Source of the DNA: Tepidiphilus olei | Lineage (GTDB): Bacteria > Pseudomonadota > Gammaproteobacteria > Burkholderiales > Rhodocyclaceae | Direction: 5' to 3' | Assembly: GCF_006980705.1 (NCBI RefSeq) | Contig: NZ_SBHO01000003.1 | Span: 62,001 to 126,000 of the forward strand | DNA length: 64,000 nt | Shown: positions 36,467-47,101 of the stretch, piece after piece | How the letters are laid out: every line of letters starts with the position of its first letter | How positions within the stretch are numbered: position 1 is the stretch's first letter | Notes under the pieces: model-generated | Database searches by the model: none | What the model was told of the DNA's origin: nothing | The model's input: only the letters and a program-made list of their open reading frames with translations | Program-made: the position numbers and the translations under genes

Positions 36467-36610
36467 GGGCACCTCGAATGACCTCGCTGCGCGGCTGGAA
36501 GGTAGCGTTCTGCGGTGCTCGGATGTCCGCATATCCACTCGATATGTGTCGCATCCGGCGCACCGGATGCCTTGCCTCGCAGCCGCCCGCGGCGCTTTTT
36601 CGCGGTGTCC
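36467..36610. repeat. 145-bp repeat with inverted ends, copy B
   Basis: It aligns base for base, without gaps, to copy A (27412-27556). Identical blocks are GCTGCGCGG, GCGGTGCTCG, TATC, ACTCGATATGT and GCCTTGC. Its own ends are imperfect inverted repeats (GGGCACCTCGAA near the left, complement of GGACACCGCGAA at the right). It fills the gap between divergent kdsD and the antiporter gene and so may influence both promoters. Confidence 0.7.
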
Positions 36611-36637
36611 AGACGAATCCCGTCTCGGGGGATCGGA

Positions 36638-38614
36638 ATGCATGAAGTCTTGATCACGATTCTGATACTTTTGGCCGCTTCGCTTTTTGCGGTGGCCTTG
36701 TTCAAAGAGATGGGGTTGCCCTCTCTGATGGGCTATCTCTTGGTGGGAGTGGCCATCGGGCCGCATGCCTTGGGTTTGATGCCTCAGGATGGGCCGACGG
36801 CCTGGCTCGCCGAATTTGGTGTGGTTTTTTTGATGTTCTCCATCGGCTTGGAGTTCTCGCTCACCCGCCTCAATGCGATGCGCCGCATCGTGCTCGGTTT
36901 GGGGGCGCTACAGGTGATCGTCACGCATATCGTGCTCACCGCCTTGTTTTGGCTCTTGGGTCTGTCGCTCTTGCCGGCCTGGGCCCTGGCCGGTGCGCTC
37001 ACCATGTCTTCGACGGCCATCCTCTCGAAACTCCTCGTCGAGCGGCGCGAACTGGAAAAACCTCACGGAAGGGAGACCATCGGCGTCCTGTTGTTCCAGG
37101 ATCTGGCGGTGGTGCCCTTGCTGATCCTGGTGCCGGCGTTCGCTTCCTCGCAGGGCGACCAATGGGTGGGGGCGCTGGCTTTGGCAATGTCAAAGACCGT
37201 GGCGGCACTCGTCTTGGTCTTGCGCTATGGGCATCCTCTGATGAGCCGTTGGTTCGACTGGGTAGCGAAACGGCGCTCGCCCGAGCTCTTCATGATCAAC
37301 GTGCTGTTGGTCACCCTGGGCATGGCCGCTTTGTCCGAGGCGTTTGGCCTGTCGTTGGCGCTGGGGGCTTTCTTGGCGGGCATGCTGATTTCCGAGACCG
37401 CCTATCGTTATCAGGTGGAAGAGGACATCAAGCCGTTTCGCGACGTGCTCTTGGGCTTGTTTTTCATCACGGTGGGGATGTTCCTCGACATCGGCGAAGT
37501 GACGCGTCACTTCATCTACGTGGCGGGCTTGCTGGTCTTGGTCCTGGCGATCAAATTCACGGTGGTGTTCGTCGGTTCGAGGATGATGGGCTCGAAGGCG
37601 CCGGTGGCGATGCGCTCGGCGTTGTGGTTGTGCACCGGCGGGGAGTTCGGTTTCGTGTTGCTGGCGCAGAGCGCGGGATTGGAGATCTTGCCGTCGTTCT
37701 GGCTACAGACGGGCGCGGCGGCGTTGGTCTTGTCGATGTTGCTCGCTCCGCTCATCGTCGCGGCGTCGGACCGTCTGGTGTTGCGCTTCGTCGCCTCGGA
37801 GTGGATGACGCGTGCGATGGAGCTCACGGCGATCGCAGCGCAGACCATCAAGGTGAAACAACACGTGTTGATCCTGGGCTATGGCCGTACGGGGCAGTAT
37901 CTGGCGCGCCTGCTGGAGCACGAATCGGTGCCGGCCGTGGCGCTCGATCTCGATCCCGAGCGGGTGGCCGAGGCTACGGCCGCGGGTGAAAACGTACTCT
38001 ATGGCGATGCGAGCCGGCGCGAGACCCTGATCGCGGCCGGCTTGCTGCGCGCCCGCGCAGTGGTGATTTCTTTTGCTGATCTGCAGGCATCCCTACGCGT
38101 GTTGTCGGTACTGCGCGAACTGCGCCCCGACGTGCCGGTCGTGGTGCGCGCGCGCGCCGAGAGCGATATCGACTGGCTGACCGCGGCCGGCGCCACGGCG
38201 GTGATCTCCGAGGCGATCGAAGTTAGCCTGATGCTGGCCACGCATACCTTGGCGCTCATCGGTACTCCCCTGAGCCGCGTGGCGCGGCGCATCCGCGAGA
38301 TTCGTGCCCAGCGGTACGCGCTGCTGCGCGGCTATTTCGCTGGCAGTTCGGACGAGCGGGGATCCGAAGGACTGGAAGGGGAGATTCGCCTGCATTCGGT
38401 ATTGCTGCCCGAGGAGGCTTGGGCAGTGGGGCGGCATCTCGGTGAGCTGGGTTTGAAAGAGTGCGGCGTCGAGGTCGCGGCAGTCCGTCGGCGCGGCATA
38501 CGGGCGCAGTCACCGGAACCGGGATTGATCATGCGCCCCGGCGACGTGGTGATCCTGCGAGGGGAGCAGAAGGCGCTCGAGCGCGGGGAGGCGATCCTGC
38601 TGCAGGGGCCGTGA
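36638..38614 (+). CDS. CPA2-type monovalent cation:proton antiporter with TrkA domains (Kef-like)
   Basis: A 658-residue inner-membrane antiporter. About twelve helices (residues 1-395) include the exchanger core LGAFLAGMLISET and GLFFITVGMFLDIG. A RCK/TrkA-N domain follows with the Rossmann motif HVLILGYGRTGQYLARLLE (about 410), then a TrkA-C domain (about 580-655). This is the layout of KefB/KefC and YbaL. It likely exports K+ or exchanges Na+ under nucleotide or glutathione control. No KefF/KefG partner lies beside it. Confidence 0.92.
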   Translation: MHEVLITILILLAASLFAVALFKEMGLPSLMGYLLVGVAIGPHALGLMPQDGPTAWLAEFGVVFLMFSIGLEFSLTRLNAMRRIVLGLGALQVIVTHIVLTALFWLLGLSLLPAWALAGALTMSSTAILSKLLVERRELEKPHGRETIGVLLFQDLAVVPLLILVPAFASSQGDQWVGALALAMSKTVAALVLVLRYGHPLMSRWFDWVAKRRSPELFMINVLLVTLGMAALSEAFGLSLALGAFLAGMLISETAYRYQVEEDIKPFRDVLLGLFFITVGMFLDIGEVTRHFIYVAGLLVLVLAIKFTVVFVGSRMMGSKAPVAMRSALWLCTGGEFGFVLLAQSAGLEILPSFWLQTGAAALVLSMLLAPLIVAASDRLVLRFVASEWMTRAMELTAIAAQTIKVKQHVLILGYGRTGQYLARLLEHESVPAVALDLDPERVAEATAAGENVLYGDASRRETLIAAGLLRARAVVISFADLQASLRVLSVLRELRPDVPVVVRARAESDIDWLTAAGATAVISEAIEVSLMLATHTLALIGTPLSRVARRIREIRAQRYALLRGYFAGSSDERGSEGLEGEIRLHSVLLPEEAWAVGRHLGELGLKECGVEVAAVRRRGIRAQSPEPGLIMRPGDVVILRGEQKALERGEAILLQGP

Positions 38615-38709
38615 GGCAAAATCCCCGACTTCCCCGGCGGTACGCCCTTGCTTCGCGTACGCGAACCCTGCGCGACGGTTCCGCTGCACGCCGATCGATT
38701 CACGGCTGC

Positions 38710-39261
38710 TCAATCGGCCACGGTGGTGCGCAAATCCAGCCGGCCGTTGCTGGGGGGAGGTTCGCCGTCGAGGCAGTGCTCGGGGATTCGCCCGGTGCTC
38801 GCGGCGCGCACGGTGCCGTCGGTCGGATCGATTCGCCGTGCGCCCAGCGACACCCAGCCTGCGCTGCGCCGATAGGTGCCGACCGCGACCTCGCGTTCGC
38901 TGACCAGATCTCGTCGGATCCGTTCGGTGTCGCGCGTGAGCAGCCGAAATCCGTCTTCGTCCAGAATGAAATGGTCGCCCACTTCCACGTGACGAACCGG
39001 TGCGTTACAGCGCTGGCTCCAGGCCAGCCGGAAGGATTCTCCCAGGGCCTTACCATACGGGTCGGTGGTATAGCCGTCGACCTCGACGAAGTCGGTGATG
39101 ACGATGTTTTGGCTTCCGGGGCAGATTTGCGCCACCATGCGAAAGAGCGCGTCTTGGAGGATCTCGTGGCACGACGGGCTCAGGGAGGTGGGGGCGCTAC
39201 AGGCCGAGAGCAATGCTGCGGCCGACAAAGCTGCAGCCGCGGCTCGGATACGGGCGATCAT
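38710..39261 (-). CDS. FlgO-like outer-membrane lipoprotein, second copy
   Basis: A lipoprotein of about 183 residues with lipobox LSAC (Cys21). It is diverged but collinear with the preceding gene: ITDFVEVDGYTTDPYGKALGES, VEVGDHFILDEDGFRLLTRD, VAVGTYRRSAGWVSLGARRIDP. This is the FlgO-domain layout (DDxSPxGR, a QLLTRD block, a GTY block). I chose Met at 39261 for the signal peptide. Extra cysteines in the mature part may form disulfides. The 95-base gap to the antiporter gene holds nothing obvious. Confidence 0.72.
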   Translation of the reverse strand: MIARIRAAAAALSAAALLSACSAPTSLSPSCHEILQDALFRMVAQICPGSQNIVITDFVEVDGYTTDPYGKALGESFRLAWSQRCNAPVRHVEVGDHFILDEDGFRLLTRDTERIRRDLVSEREVAVGTYRRSAGWVSLGARRIDPTDGTVRAASTGRIPEHCLDGEPPPSNGRLDLRTTVAD

Positions 39262-39262
39262 T

Positions 39263-39901
39263 TCATTTGCCGCGGATGATGCGCATGGGTTTGAGCTGAT
39301 CACCGTCGACGAGCAGTCGGGCGACGAACTCGTCGATCGGCAGGCTGATCTGGCCGGAACTCACGACCACGCCCGTATTGATGTCTATGATGCGGGCGTT
39401 CACGAAGACTTCGTTGCCGGCGATCGAATAAGTGCCGGCGAGCACCCCGGCGACCAGGTATTGGTATTCGAGCAGTTTTGGGTCGCGGGTGAGGACGAAT
39501 TCGCCCGTGGGATTGACGGCCACCGCTTTGCTCAGGCGGATGTCGTAGACGTTCCAGCGTCGTATCTGCAATTCGTGAACCAAATTCTCGGTGACGAGGC
39601 GTCCCAGTGGAGAGGTGTCGTCGAGATCGTCGAGATTGACGAAGGTGCTGGCGAGCACGGCCGGAAGTAGGGCTTTGTGTCGAGTATTACGATCGAGCTG
39701 CTCGGCGAGTTGAGCGATGGCTGTACTGAATCCCGCCGCCCTGCTGGGCTCGGCGAGCGTCAGGCTCCCCGATGCGACGGGCGTGCTCCGGCTTTCGGCA
39801 TCGGAAGGCTGAGCGCCTATGGTCTGGGTGCAGCCAGCTAGGGCGAACAAGGCGCCACACAACAGGGGGGCACCGTGGACGAGAAGGCGATTGTTCTTCA
39901 T
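39263..39901 (-). CDS. FlgO-like outer-membrane lipoprotein, first copy
   Basis: A 212-residue lipoprotein with lipobox LAGC (Cys24) and a FlgO domain: ASTFVNLDDLDDTSPLGRLV, GEFVLTRDPKLLEYQ, GVLAGTYSIAGNEVFVNARI, IDINTGVVVSSG. FlgO proteins are needed for outer-membrane stability of flagella in Vibrio, but the domain also occurs in non-flagellar lipoproteins, and no flagellar genes are in the window. Only one base separates its stop from the next gene start. It is divergent from mlaF with a 134-base shared promoter region. Confidence 0.82.
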   Translation of the reverse strand: MKNNRLLVHGAPLLCGALFALAGCTQTIGAQPSDAESRSTPVASGSLTLAEPSRAAGFSTAIAQLAEQLDRNTRHKALLPAVLASTFVNLDDLDDTSPLGRLVTENLVHELQIRRWNVYDIRLSKAVAVNPTGEFVLTRDPKLLEYQYLVAGVLAGTYSIAGNEVFVNARIIDINTGVVVSSGQISLPIDEFVARLLVDGDQLKPMRIIRGK

Positions 39902-40035
39902 GGTCGTGCTCCTGGCTTTCCAGGGATATCGGCGAGCGTGACGTAAACTTTAATGATTTACCAGGGGCTATGGAGTCCTTTTGTGGGGTACGGGGTTTCG
40001 TGTATCATTGACGACACCCGAGGTGAGAGTGAGCC

Positions 40036-40863
40036 GTGACGACCCATCCTGACATCGCTGAACCCGTGGTTGAACTGCGCGGCGTCGACGCCGGTTACGG
40101 CGAGCGCCTGATCTTGTCGGGCATCGATTTTTCGGTGCGCCGCGGGCAACTCGTGGCCGTCATGGGCGGCAGCGGCTCGGGCAAGACCACCTTGCTGCGC
40201 CTCGTCTCCGGTCAGCTGCGCGCGCGCAAGGGAAGCGTGCGCGTCTTCGGCGAATCCCTGGAGAAGATTTCCGAAAAAGAGCTCTACGCTCTGCGTCGGC
40301 GCATGGGGATGCTCTTCCAGTTCGGTGCGCTCTTCACCGATCTGTCGGTATTCGACAACGTCGCCTTCCCCTTGCGCGAGCACACCGACTTGCCCGAATC
40401 GATGATCCACGACCTCGTCCTTCTGAAGCTCAACGCCGTGGGTCTGCGGGGAGCCGCCACGCTCATGCCCAGTGAGCTCTCCGGTGGCATGGCGCGGCGC
40501 GTGGCGCTCGCCCGTTCGGTGGCGCTCGATCCGGAACTCATCATGTACGACGAGCCCTTCGCCGGGCTCGATCCGATCTCGCTGGGGGTGATCGGTCAGG
40601 CGATCCGCAAGCTCAACGATGCGCTCGGTGCTGCGTCCATCCTGGTGACCCACGACGTGGTAGAGTCGCTTTCCATCGTCGATTACGTCTATCTCGTCTC
40701 CGAAGGGAAAATCGTGGCCCAAGGTACGCCCGATGAGATTCGCGCTTCTACCGATCCCTTCGTGCACCAGTTCATCCATGCCGAAGCCGACGGGCCCGTT
40801 CCGTTCCATTATCCCGCGCCTCCTCTCGCAGAGAGCCTGTTGGAATCGGAGGTGGCACGATGA
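40036..40863 (+). CDS. mlaF: Phospholipid transport ATP-binding protein MlaF
   Basis: The ATPase of the Mla system, which moves phospholipids between the membranes to keep outer-membrane asymmetry. The 275-residue protein has Walker A GGSGSGKTTLL, signature LSGGMARRVALAR and Walker B LIMYDEPFAGLDP. Start is GTG 40036 after GAGGTGAGAG. A TATCAT box lies near 40003. It opens a six-gene mlaFEDACB operon with overlapping or near-overlapping junctions. Confidence 0.95.
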   Translation: MTTHPDIAEPVVELRGVDAGYGERLILSGIDFSVRRGQLVAVMGGSGSGKTTLLRLVSGQLRARKGSVRVFGESLEKISEKELYALRRRMGMLFQFGALFTDLSVFDNVAFPLREHTDLPESMIHDLVLLKLNAVGLRGAATLMPSELSGGMARRVALARSVALDPELIMYDEPFAGLDPISLGVIGQAIRKLNDALGAASILVTHDVVESLSIVDYVYLVSEGKIVAQGTPDEIRASTDPFVHQFIHAEADGPVPFHYPAPPLAESLLESEVAR

Positions 40864-41642
40864 TCCGGTTGCTGCGCGCCCTGGGGCGGCTCACGGTCGA
40901 TGGAGTTTGGCAGGTCGGGTTCGCAACCCGCTTCCTCTTCGTGATGCTGCGCCACTCGGGGCCGTCGTTTGCGCGTTTTTCGCTCACCATCCGCGAGCTC
41001 TATTTCTCCGGCGTGCTCTCGCTCGTCATCATCGTGGTCTCGGGCGCCTTCGTCGGCATGGTACTGGGGCTGCAGGGCTATGACACCTTGCAGCGCTTCG
41101 GCTCGGAGTCGGCGCTCGGCAGCATCGTGGCGCTGTCGCTGCTGCGCGAGCTCGGGCCGGTAGTGGCGGCACTGCTGTTTGCCAGCCGCGCCGGTTCGGC
41201 GGTCACCGCCGAGATCGGGCTCATGAAGGCCACCGAGCAGCTCACGGCCATGGACATGATGGCCGTCAACCCCATCGCCCGGGTGGTGGCTCCCCGCTTC
41301 TGGGGCGGGGTGCTGTCGATGCCGCTGCTCGCGGCCATCTTCAGCACCGTCGGGGTCATCGGCGGCTGGTTCATCGGCGTGGTCGTGATCGGGGTGGACA
41401 ACGGCACGTTCTGGTCGCAGATGGCCAATTCCGTCGACTTCCGGGAAGACGTGATGAATGGGGTCGTCAAGAGCTTCGTGTTCGGTTGGGCGGTGAGCCT
41501 GATCGCGGTCTTTCAGGGCTATGATTGCACGCCGACGGCCGAAGGGGTGTCGCGGGCGATCACGAAGACGGTGGTCTATTCGTCTCTGACGGTGTTGGCG
41601 TTGGATTTCATTCTGACTTCTTTCATGTATATCGGAAAATGA
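40860..41642 (+). CDS. mlaE: Phospholipid transport permease MlaE
   Basis: A 260-residue inner-membrane permease with five to six helices and the conserved segment ELGPVVAALLFASRAGSAVTAEIG followed by LMKATEQLTAMD, the coupling loop of MlaE proteins (shown here in two parts). It pairs with MlaF and holds the MlaD ring. Start overlaps the mlaF stop by four bases. Confidence 0.95.
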   Translation: MIRLLRALGRLTVDGVWQVGFATRFLFVMLRHSGPSFARFSLTIRELYFSGVLSLVIIVVSGAFVGMVLGLQGYDTLQRFGSESALGSIVALSLLRELGPVVAALLFASRAGSAVTAEIGLMKATEQLTAMDMMAVNPIARVVAPRFWGGVLSMPLLAAIFSTVGVIGGWFIGVVVIGVDNGTFWSQMANSVDFREDVMNGVVKSFVFGWAVSLIAVFQGYDCTPTAEGVSRAITKTVVYSSLTVLALDFILTSFMYIGK

Positions 41643-41670
41643 CATACGGGTTATTTTCCCGGGAGTGGCG

Positions 41671-42141
41671 ATGAATCGTGCGATGCTGGATCTGTGGGTC
41701 GGCGCCTTCGTGGCGCTGGGGTTCGCGGCGTTGATGTTTTTGGCGATGCAAGTGGCCGATGTCTCTTCCGAAGGAACGCGAGGCGCCACCATCACCCTCT
41801 ATGCTCGTTTCGACGATATCGGCGGGCTCAAGGTCAAGGCGCCGGTCAAGAGCGCCGGAGTGGTGGTGGGGCGGGTCACTGCGATTCGTTTCGATCCCAA
41901 CGTGTACCAAGCGGAGGTGGAAATGAGGGTTTCCGCCGCCTATCCTTTTCCCAAGGATACGATCGCTGCCATCTTGACCTCCGGTCTCTTGGGTGAGCAG
42001 TATATCGGTCTGGCAGCCGGCGCCGACGTCGAAATGCTCGAAGACGGAGATCGCATCCAGATGACGCAGTCGGCGCTCGTATTGGAGAAGCTGATCGGTC
42101 AATTCCTGTTCAACCAGGCAGCCGATGGCGGCGGCAAATGA
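41671..42141 (+). CDS. mlaD: MCE-domain lipid-binding protein MlaD
   Basis: A 156-residue protein with one N-terminal membrane helix (WVGAFVALGFAALMFLAMQV) and a single MCE domain (ITLYARFDDIGGLKVKAPVK, GVVVGRVTAIRFD, ILTSGLLGEQYIGL). MlaD forms a hexameric ring that channels lipids. I chose ATG 41671, seven bases after GGGAG; GTG 41665 is too close to that site. Confidence 0.93.
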   Translation: MNRAMLDLWVGAFVALGFAALMFLAMQVADVSSEGTRGATITLYARFDDIGGLKVKAPVKSAGVVVGRVTAIRFDPNVYQAEVEMRVSAAYPFPKDTIAAILTSGLLGEQYIGLAAGADVEMLEDGDRIQMTQSALVLEKLIGQFLFNQAADGGGK

Positions 42142-42899
42142 GCATGAAGGGGAGCGAAGTGTACAAGTACAAGAAAACGATCGCGGTGCTGGCTACCGGC
42201 ATGGTTTTATCGGGTTGTGCGACCAGCCAACCCTCCCACCCCAAGGATCCATTCGAAGGGTTCAACCGGGCGATGTTCCAGATCAACGACGCCCTCGATA
42301 CGGTCGTCTTGCGCCCGGCGGCGGTGGTCTACGACAACGTCTTGCCTTCCCCGGCGAAAACGGGGGTGAGCAACTTTTTCAGCAATCTGGGGGACTTGAG
42401 AAATGCAGCCAACAATTTGCTGCAAGGCAAGGTCGAGGCGGCATTCGGTGATCTCTTCCGTTTCGCGCTGAACTCGACCTGGGGCTTGCTCGGGGTGCTC
42501 GACATCGCCTCCGAGGCCGGCATCCCCAAACATAACGAAGATTTCGGCCAGACCCTCGCCGTGTGGGGGGTGGGCGATGGCCCTTACTTGGTGCTGCCGC
42601 TCCTGGGTGGGCGCAACATACGCGATACCGCCGCGTTGCCGGTCGATTACTACAGTCATCCGACGACCTACGTCGAGGGCGATGCGGCCAAGTATTCCTT
42701 CAAGGCGGCCGAGATCGTGGTCAAGCGGGCCGAGTTGTTGCCGGCCGATCGGGCCATCGAAGGACGGATGATCGACAAGTACGCCTATATGCGAGACGCC
42801 TACTTCCAGAGGCGTAACTACTTGATCCACGATGGAAATCCTCCGATCGAGTACGAAGATTTCAATGGCAATGGAATTGATGGCGACTCGGGTCGCTAG
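42138..42899 (+). CDS. mlaA: Outer-membrane lipoprotein MlaA (VacJ)
   Basis: MlaA removes phospholipids from the outer leaflet. The 253-residue precursor has lipobox LSGC and the MlaA domain (DPFEGFNRAMFQINDALD, FFSNLGDLRNAANNLLQGK, YLVLPLLGGRNIRD). ATG 42138 overlaps the mlaD stop, but GTG 42159, preceded by GGGGAG, would give a more normal signal beginning at YKYKK. Having mlaA inside the operon, rather than elsewhere as in E. coli, is usual for betaproteobacteria. Confidence 0.93.
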   Translation: MSMKGSEVYKYKKTIAVLATGMVLSGCATSQPSHPKDPFEGFNRAMFQINDALDTVVLRPAAVVYDNVLPSPAKTGVSNFFSNLGDLRNAANNLLQGKVEAAFGDLFRFALNSTWGLLGVLDIASEAGIPKHNEDFGQTLAVWGVGDGPYLVLPLLGGRNIRDTAALPVDYYSHPTTYVEGDAAKYSFKAAEIVVKRAELLPADRAIEGRMIDKYAYMRDAYFQRRNYLIHDGNPPIEYEDFNGNGIDGDSGR

Positions 42900-42926
42900 A
42901 ACGTGAGGAAGGACGTGAGGACGAAC

Positions 42927-43586
42927 ATGATGCATCGATCGATGGTATGGCGCTGGCTGGGAATCGTGCTTCTGCCGATATTGATCTTCGGTTGGGGGAC
43001 GGCCGTGCGTGCCGAACCCAAGGCGCCCGACGTGCTGGTCAAGGAGATCGCCGACGAGGTCATCGAACGGCTCAAACAGAAGCCGATCCAGTCCGATGAG
43101 GACATGAACGAATGGCTCGTCTACGTCGAAGAGCGGGTGCTCCCCCATTTCAACTTCGAGCGGATGACGATGCTGGCCGTGGGTCCGGCCTGGCGGCAGG
43201 CCACGCCCGAGCAGCGCAAACGTCTCACCGAGGAATTCAAGACCCTGTTGGTACGAACCTACGCCTCCGCGTTGCGTGAATACCGCAACGAAAAGCTCGA
43301 ATTCAGACCCTTGCGCATGGCCCCGGGTGACAAGACCGTGCGAGTTTCCTCCTATTTCATCCGCCCTGGCGGGGAGCCGATCTCCGTCGACTACATGATG
43401 GAATTGAGAGGAGACTCTTGGAAGGTATTCGACGTGGTGGTGGCCGGCGTGAGCTTGGTGACGAGCTATCGCAGCACTTTCGGCCAGGAGATTCAAGCCA
43501 AAGGGATCGATGGGCTGATCCAGATGCTCGCACAGAAGAACGCTCGCGGCGAGACTTTGCCGGCCGACGCGGCGACGCAGGGATGA
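42927..43586 (+). CDS. mlaC: Periplasmic phospholipid-binding protein MlaC
   Basis: A shuttle between MlaA and MlaFEDB. The 219-residue precursor has a cleavable signal (about 1-28, ending VRAE) and the Tol_Tol_Ttg2 domain (LPHFNFERMTMLAVGPAWRQ, EFKTLLVRTYASAL). GAGG lies seven bases before ATG 42927; the frame extends to GTG 42903. Its stop overlaps the mlaB start. Confidence 0.93.
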   Translation: MMHRSMVWRWLGIVLLPILIFGWGTAVRAEPKAPDVLVKEIADEVIERLKQKPIQSDEDMNEWLVYVEERVLPHFNFERMTMLAVGPAWRQATPEQRKRLTEEFKTLLVRTYASALREYRNEKLEFRPLRMAPGDKTVRVSSYFIRPGGEPISVDYMMELRGDSWKVFDVVVAGVSLVTSYRSTFGQEIQAKGIDGLIQMLAQKNARGETLPADAATQG

Positions 43587-43900
43587 GCAAAACGATGTCC
43601 GATACGGGGCCGATGATGCGTGTTTCGCTCGAAGGGCACATCGATCTGCGCAGCGTCACCGGTTTTCTCGATCGTTGGCCGGAGGGGGTCCAGGCCGGCT
43701 CGCACGTCCTCGTCGATGCGGGGGGGGTGAGCGCGTGCGATTCTTCCTTCGTGGCGCTGTTGATCGAATGGCTGCGCCGGGCGCGGCGTGCCGGCGCCAC
43801 GCTCGAGATCACGCGACTGCCGCAACAGGCCCTGGCGCTCGCCCAGCTCTACGGGGTCGACGCCTTCTTGCCCCTGACGCCGGAACCGGCCAAGACATGA
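43583..43900 (+). CDS. mlaB: STAS-domain protein MlaB
   Basis: A 105-residue cytoplasmic STAS protein that stabilises MlaF. LVDAGGVSACDSSFVALLIEWLR contains the conserved Asp/Ser positions of the STAS loop. It overlaps mlaC and the following ABC gene by four bases each, so translation runs on into the exporter pair. Confidence 0.88.
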   Translation: MSKTMSDTGPMMRVSLEGHIDLRSVTGFLDRWPEGVQAGSHVLVDAGGVSACDSSFVALLIEWLRRARRAGATLEITRLPQQALALAQLYGVDAFLPLTPEPAKT

Positions 43901-44790
43901 CCGCTGCCATCGCCTTGCAAGGCGCCGTCAAGCGTTTCGGCGACTTCACGGCGCTCGCCGGCGTAGACCTCAGCATCGAGCGTGGCGAATTTTTCGGCCT
44001 GCTGGGGCCCAACGGGGCGGGCAAGACCACCCTCATCTCGCTCTTGGCCGGCCTGGCACGGCCGAGCGCGGGCAGTGTGCGCGTCATGGGATTCGATGTC
44101 GTGCGCGACTACCGCCAGGCGCGCCGCGCCATCGGCGTGGTGCCGCAGGAGCTCGTCTTCGATCCCTTCTTTACGGTGCGCGAGATCCTGCGCATCCAAT
44201 CCGGCTATTTTGGGCTCACCCGCAACGAAGCCTGGATCGAAGAACTGCTGCACGGCCTGGGGTTGGCCGACAAGGCCGAGGCCAACATGCGCACCCTCTC
44301 GGGCGGGATGAAACGTCGCGTTTTGGTGGCACAAGCCCTGGTGCATCGTCCCCCGGTGATCGTGCTCGACGAGCCCACCGCGGGCGTAGACGTCGAACTG
44401 CGCCACGGTCTGTGGCAATTCATCCAGAAACTCAACGATCAGGGACACACGATCCTCCTCACCACCCATTATCTCGAAGAGGCCGAGTCGCTGTGCCACC
44501 GCATTGCCATGCTCAAGGCCGGCCGGATCGTGGCGCTCGACACCACCGAGCGGCTGCTCGCGCGATTCCATGCCCATGAACTGGAAGTGCGGCTCGATCG
44601 CCCCGAAGTGACCCTCACCCTGGGTGGCGTGGCGGGCGAGGATGGCTGGGTGCGTATCCCCTTCGAGCGTTATGCCGACATCGAGCTCATCCTGCGTCGT
44701 CTGCGCGAAGCGGGTGCCGAGGTGCGCGAGCTGCGCGTGGGTGAGCCGGATCTGGAGCGTGTCTTCGTCGAGGTGATGCGAAGTGCCTGA
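43897..44790 (+). CDS. ABC-2 exporter ATP-binding protein (YadG/CcmA-like)
   Basis: A 297-residue ATPase with Walker A GPNGAGKTTL, signature LSGGMKRRVLVAQAL, Walker B VIVLDEPTAGVD and an added C-terminal domain of about 80 residues typical of NatA/YadG proteins. Together with the next gene it makes a half-size exporter of unknown substrate. The pair is often found between mla and murA genes in betaproteobacteria. Confidence 0.9.
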   Translation: MTAAIALQGAVKRFGDFTALAGVDLSIERGEFFGLLGPNGAGKTTLISLLAGLARPSAGSVRVMGFDVVRDYRQARRAIGVVPQELVFDPFFTVREILRIQSGYFGLTRNEAWIEELLHGLGLADKAEANMRTLSGGMKRRVLVAQALVHRPPVIVLDEPTAGVDVELRHGLWQFIQKLNDQGHTILLTTHYLEEAESLCHRIAMLKAGRIVALDTTERLLARFHAHELEVRLDRPEVTLTLGGVAGEDGWVRIPFERYADIELILRRLREAGAEVRELRVGEPDLERVFVEVMRSA

Positions 44791-45553
44791 ATGCTTCGGT
44801 GCGGGCTTCCGCACGCTCTTCTACAAGGAAGTGATGCGGTTCTGGAAAGTGGCGTTCCAGACGGTGGCCGCGCCCATCCTCAATGCGCTGCTCTTTCTGC
44901 TCATCTTCTCCAACGTGCTCGACCGGCACGTGACGACCTATGGAGAGGTGCCTTATACCGCCTTCCTCATCCCGGGGTTGGCGATCATGTCGGTGCTGCA
45001 AAATGCCTTCGCCAATTCCAGCTCTTCGCTCATCCAGAGCAAGGTGACTGGCAACATCGTCTTCGTGCTGCTGCCCCCTTTGTCGCATCTGGAATTTTTC
45101 TGGGGCTACGCGCTCGCTTGCGTGGTGCGGGGGCTCGCCGTGGGCTTGGGGGTGATCCTGGTGGGGCTCGTCTTCGTCGATCTGCCGCTCGCCGCGCCGC
45201 TATGGGCGCTCGCGTTTGCCGTGATCGGTTCGCTGCTATTGGGTGCACTAGGGATCGTCGCCGGCATCTGGGCGGATAAGTTCGACCAACTCGCCGCCTT
45301 TCAGAACTTTCTCGTCATGCCACTCACCATGCTCTCTGGGGTGTTCTATTCGATCGCGTCGCTTCCCCCTTTCTGGCAGAAAGTGTCGCATCTCAACCCG
45401 TTCTTCTTCGTGATCGACGGCTTTCGCTATGGTTTTTTCGGTCAGGCGGACACCAACCCGTGGGTGAGTCTGGGGGTGTCGCTCGCTGCCACGGTCGCGG
45501 TGGTGACGCTCACGCTCACCCTGCTCGCCCGCGGCTACAAACTACGTCAGTGA
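44783..45553 (+). CDS. ABC-2 exporter permease (YadH-like)
   Basis: A 256-residue inner-membrane protein with six helices and the ABC-2 family signature around QNFLVMPLTMLSGVFYSIASLP. It begins with GTG 44783 and overlaps the ATPase gene by eight bases. Substrate unknown; related YadGH and drug/polysaccharide exporters share this layout. Confidence 0.9.
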   Translation: MPECFGAGFRTLFYKEVMRFWKVAFQTVAAPILNALLFLLIFSNVLDRHVTTYGEVPYTAFLIPGLAIMSVLQNAFANSSSSLIQSKVTGNIVFVLLPPLSHLEFFWGYALACVVRGLAVGLGVILVGLVFVDLPLAAPLWALAFAVIGSLLLGALGIVAGIWADKFDQLAAFQNFLVMPLTMLSGVFYSIASLPPFWQKVSHLNPFFFVIDGFRYGFFGQADTNPWVSLGVSLAATVAVVTLTLTLLARGYKLRQ

Positions 45554-45569
45554 GGTTGTGGAGTCTCTC

Positions 45570-47092
<1,523 letters not shown>

Positions 47093-47101
47093 AATCGAGG
47101 C

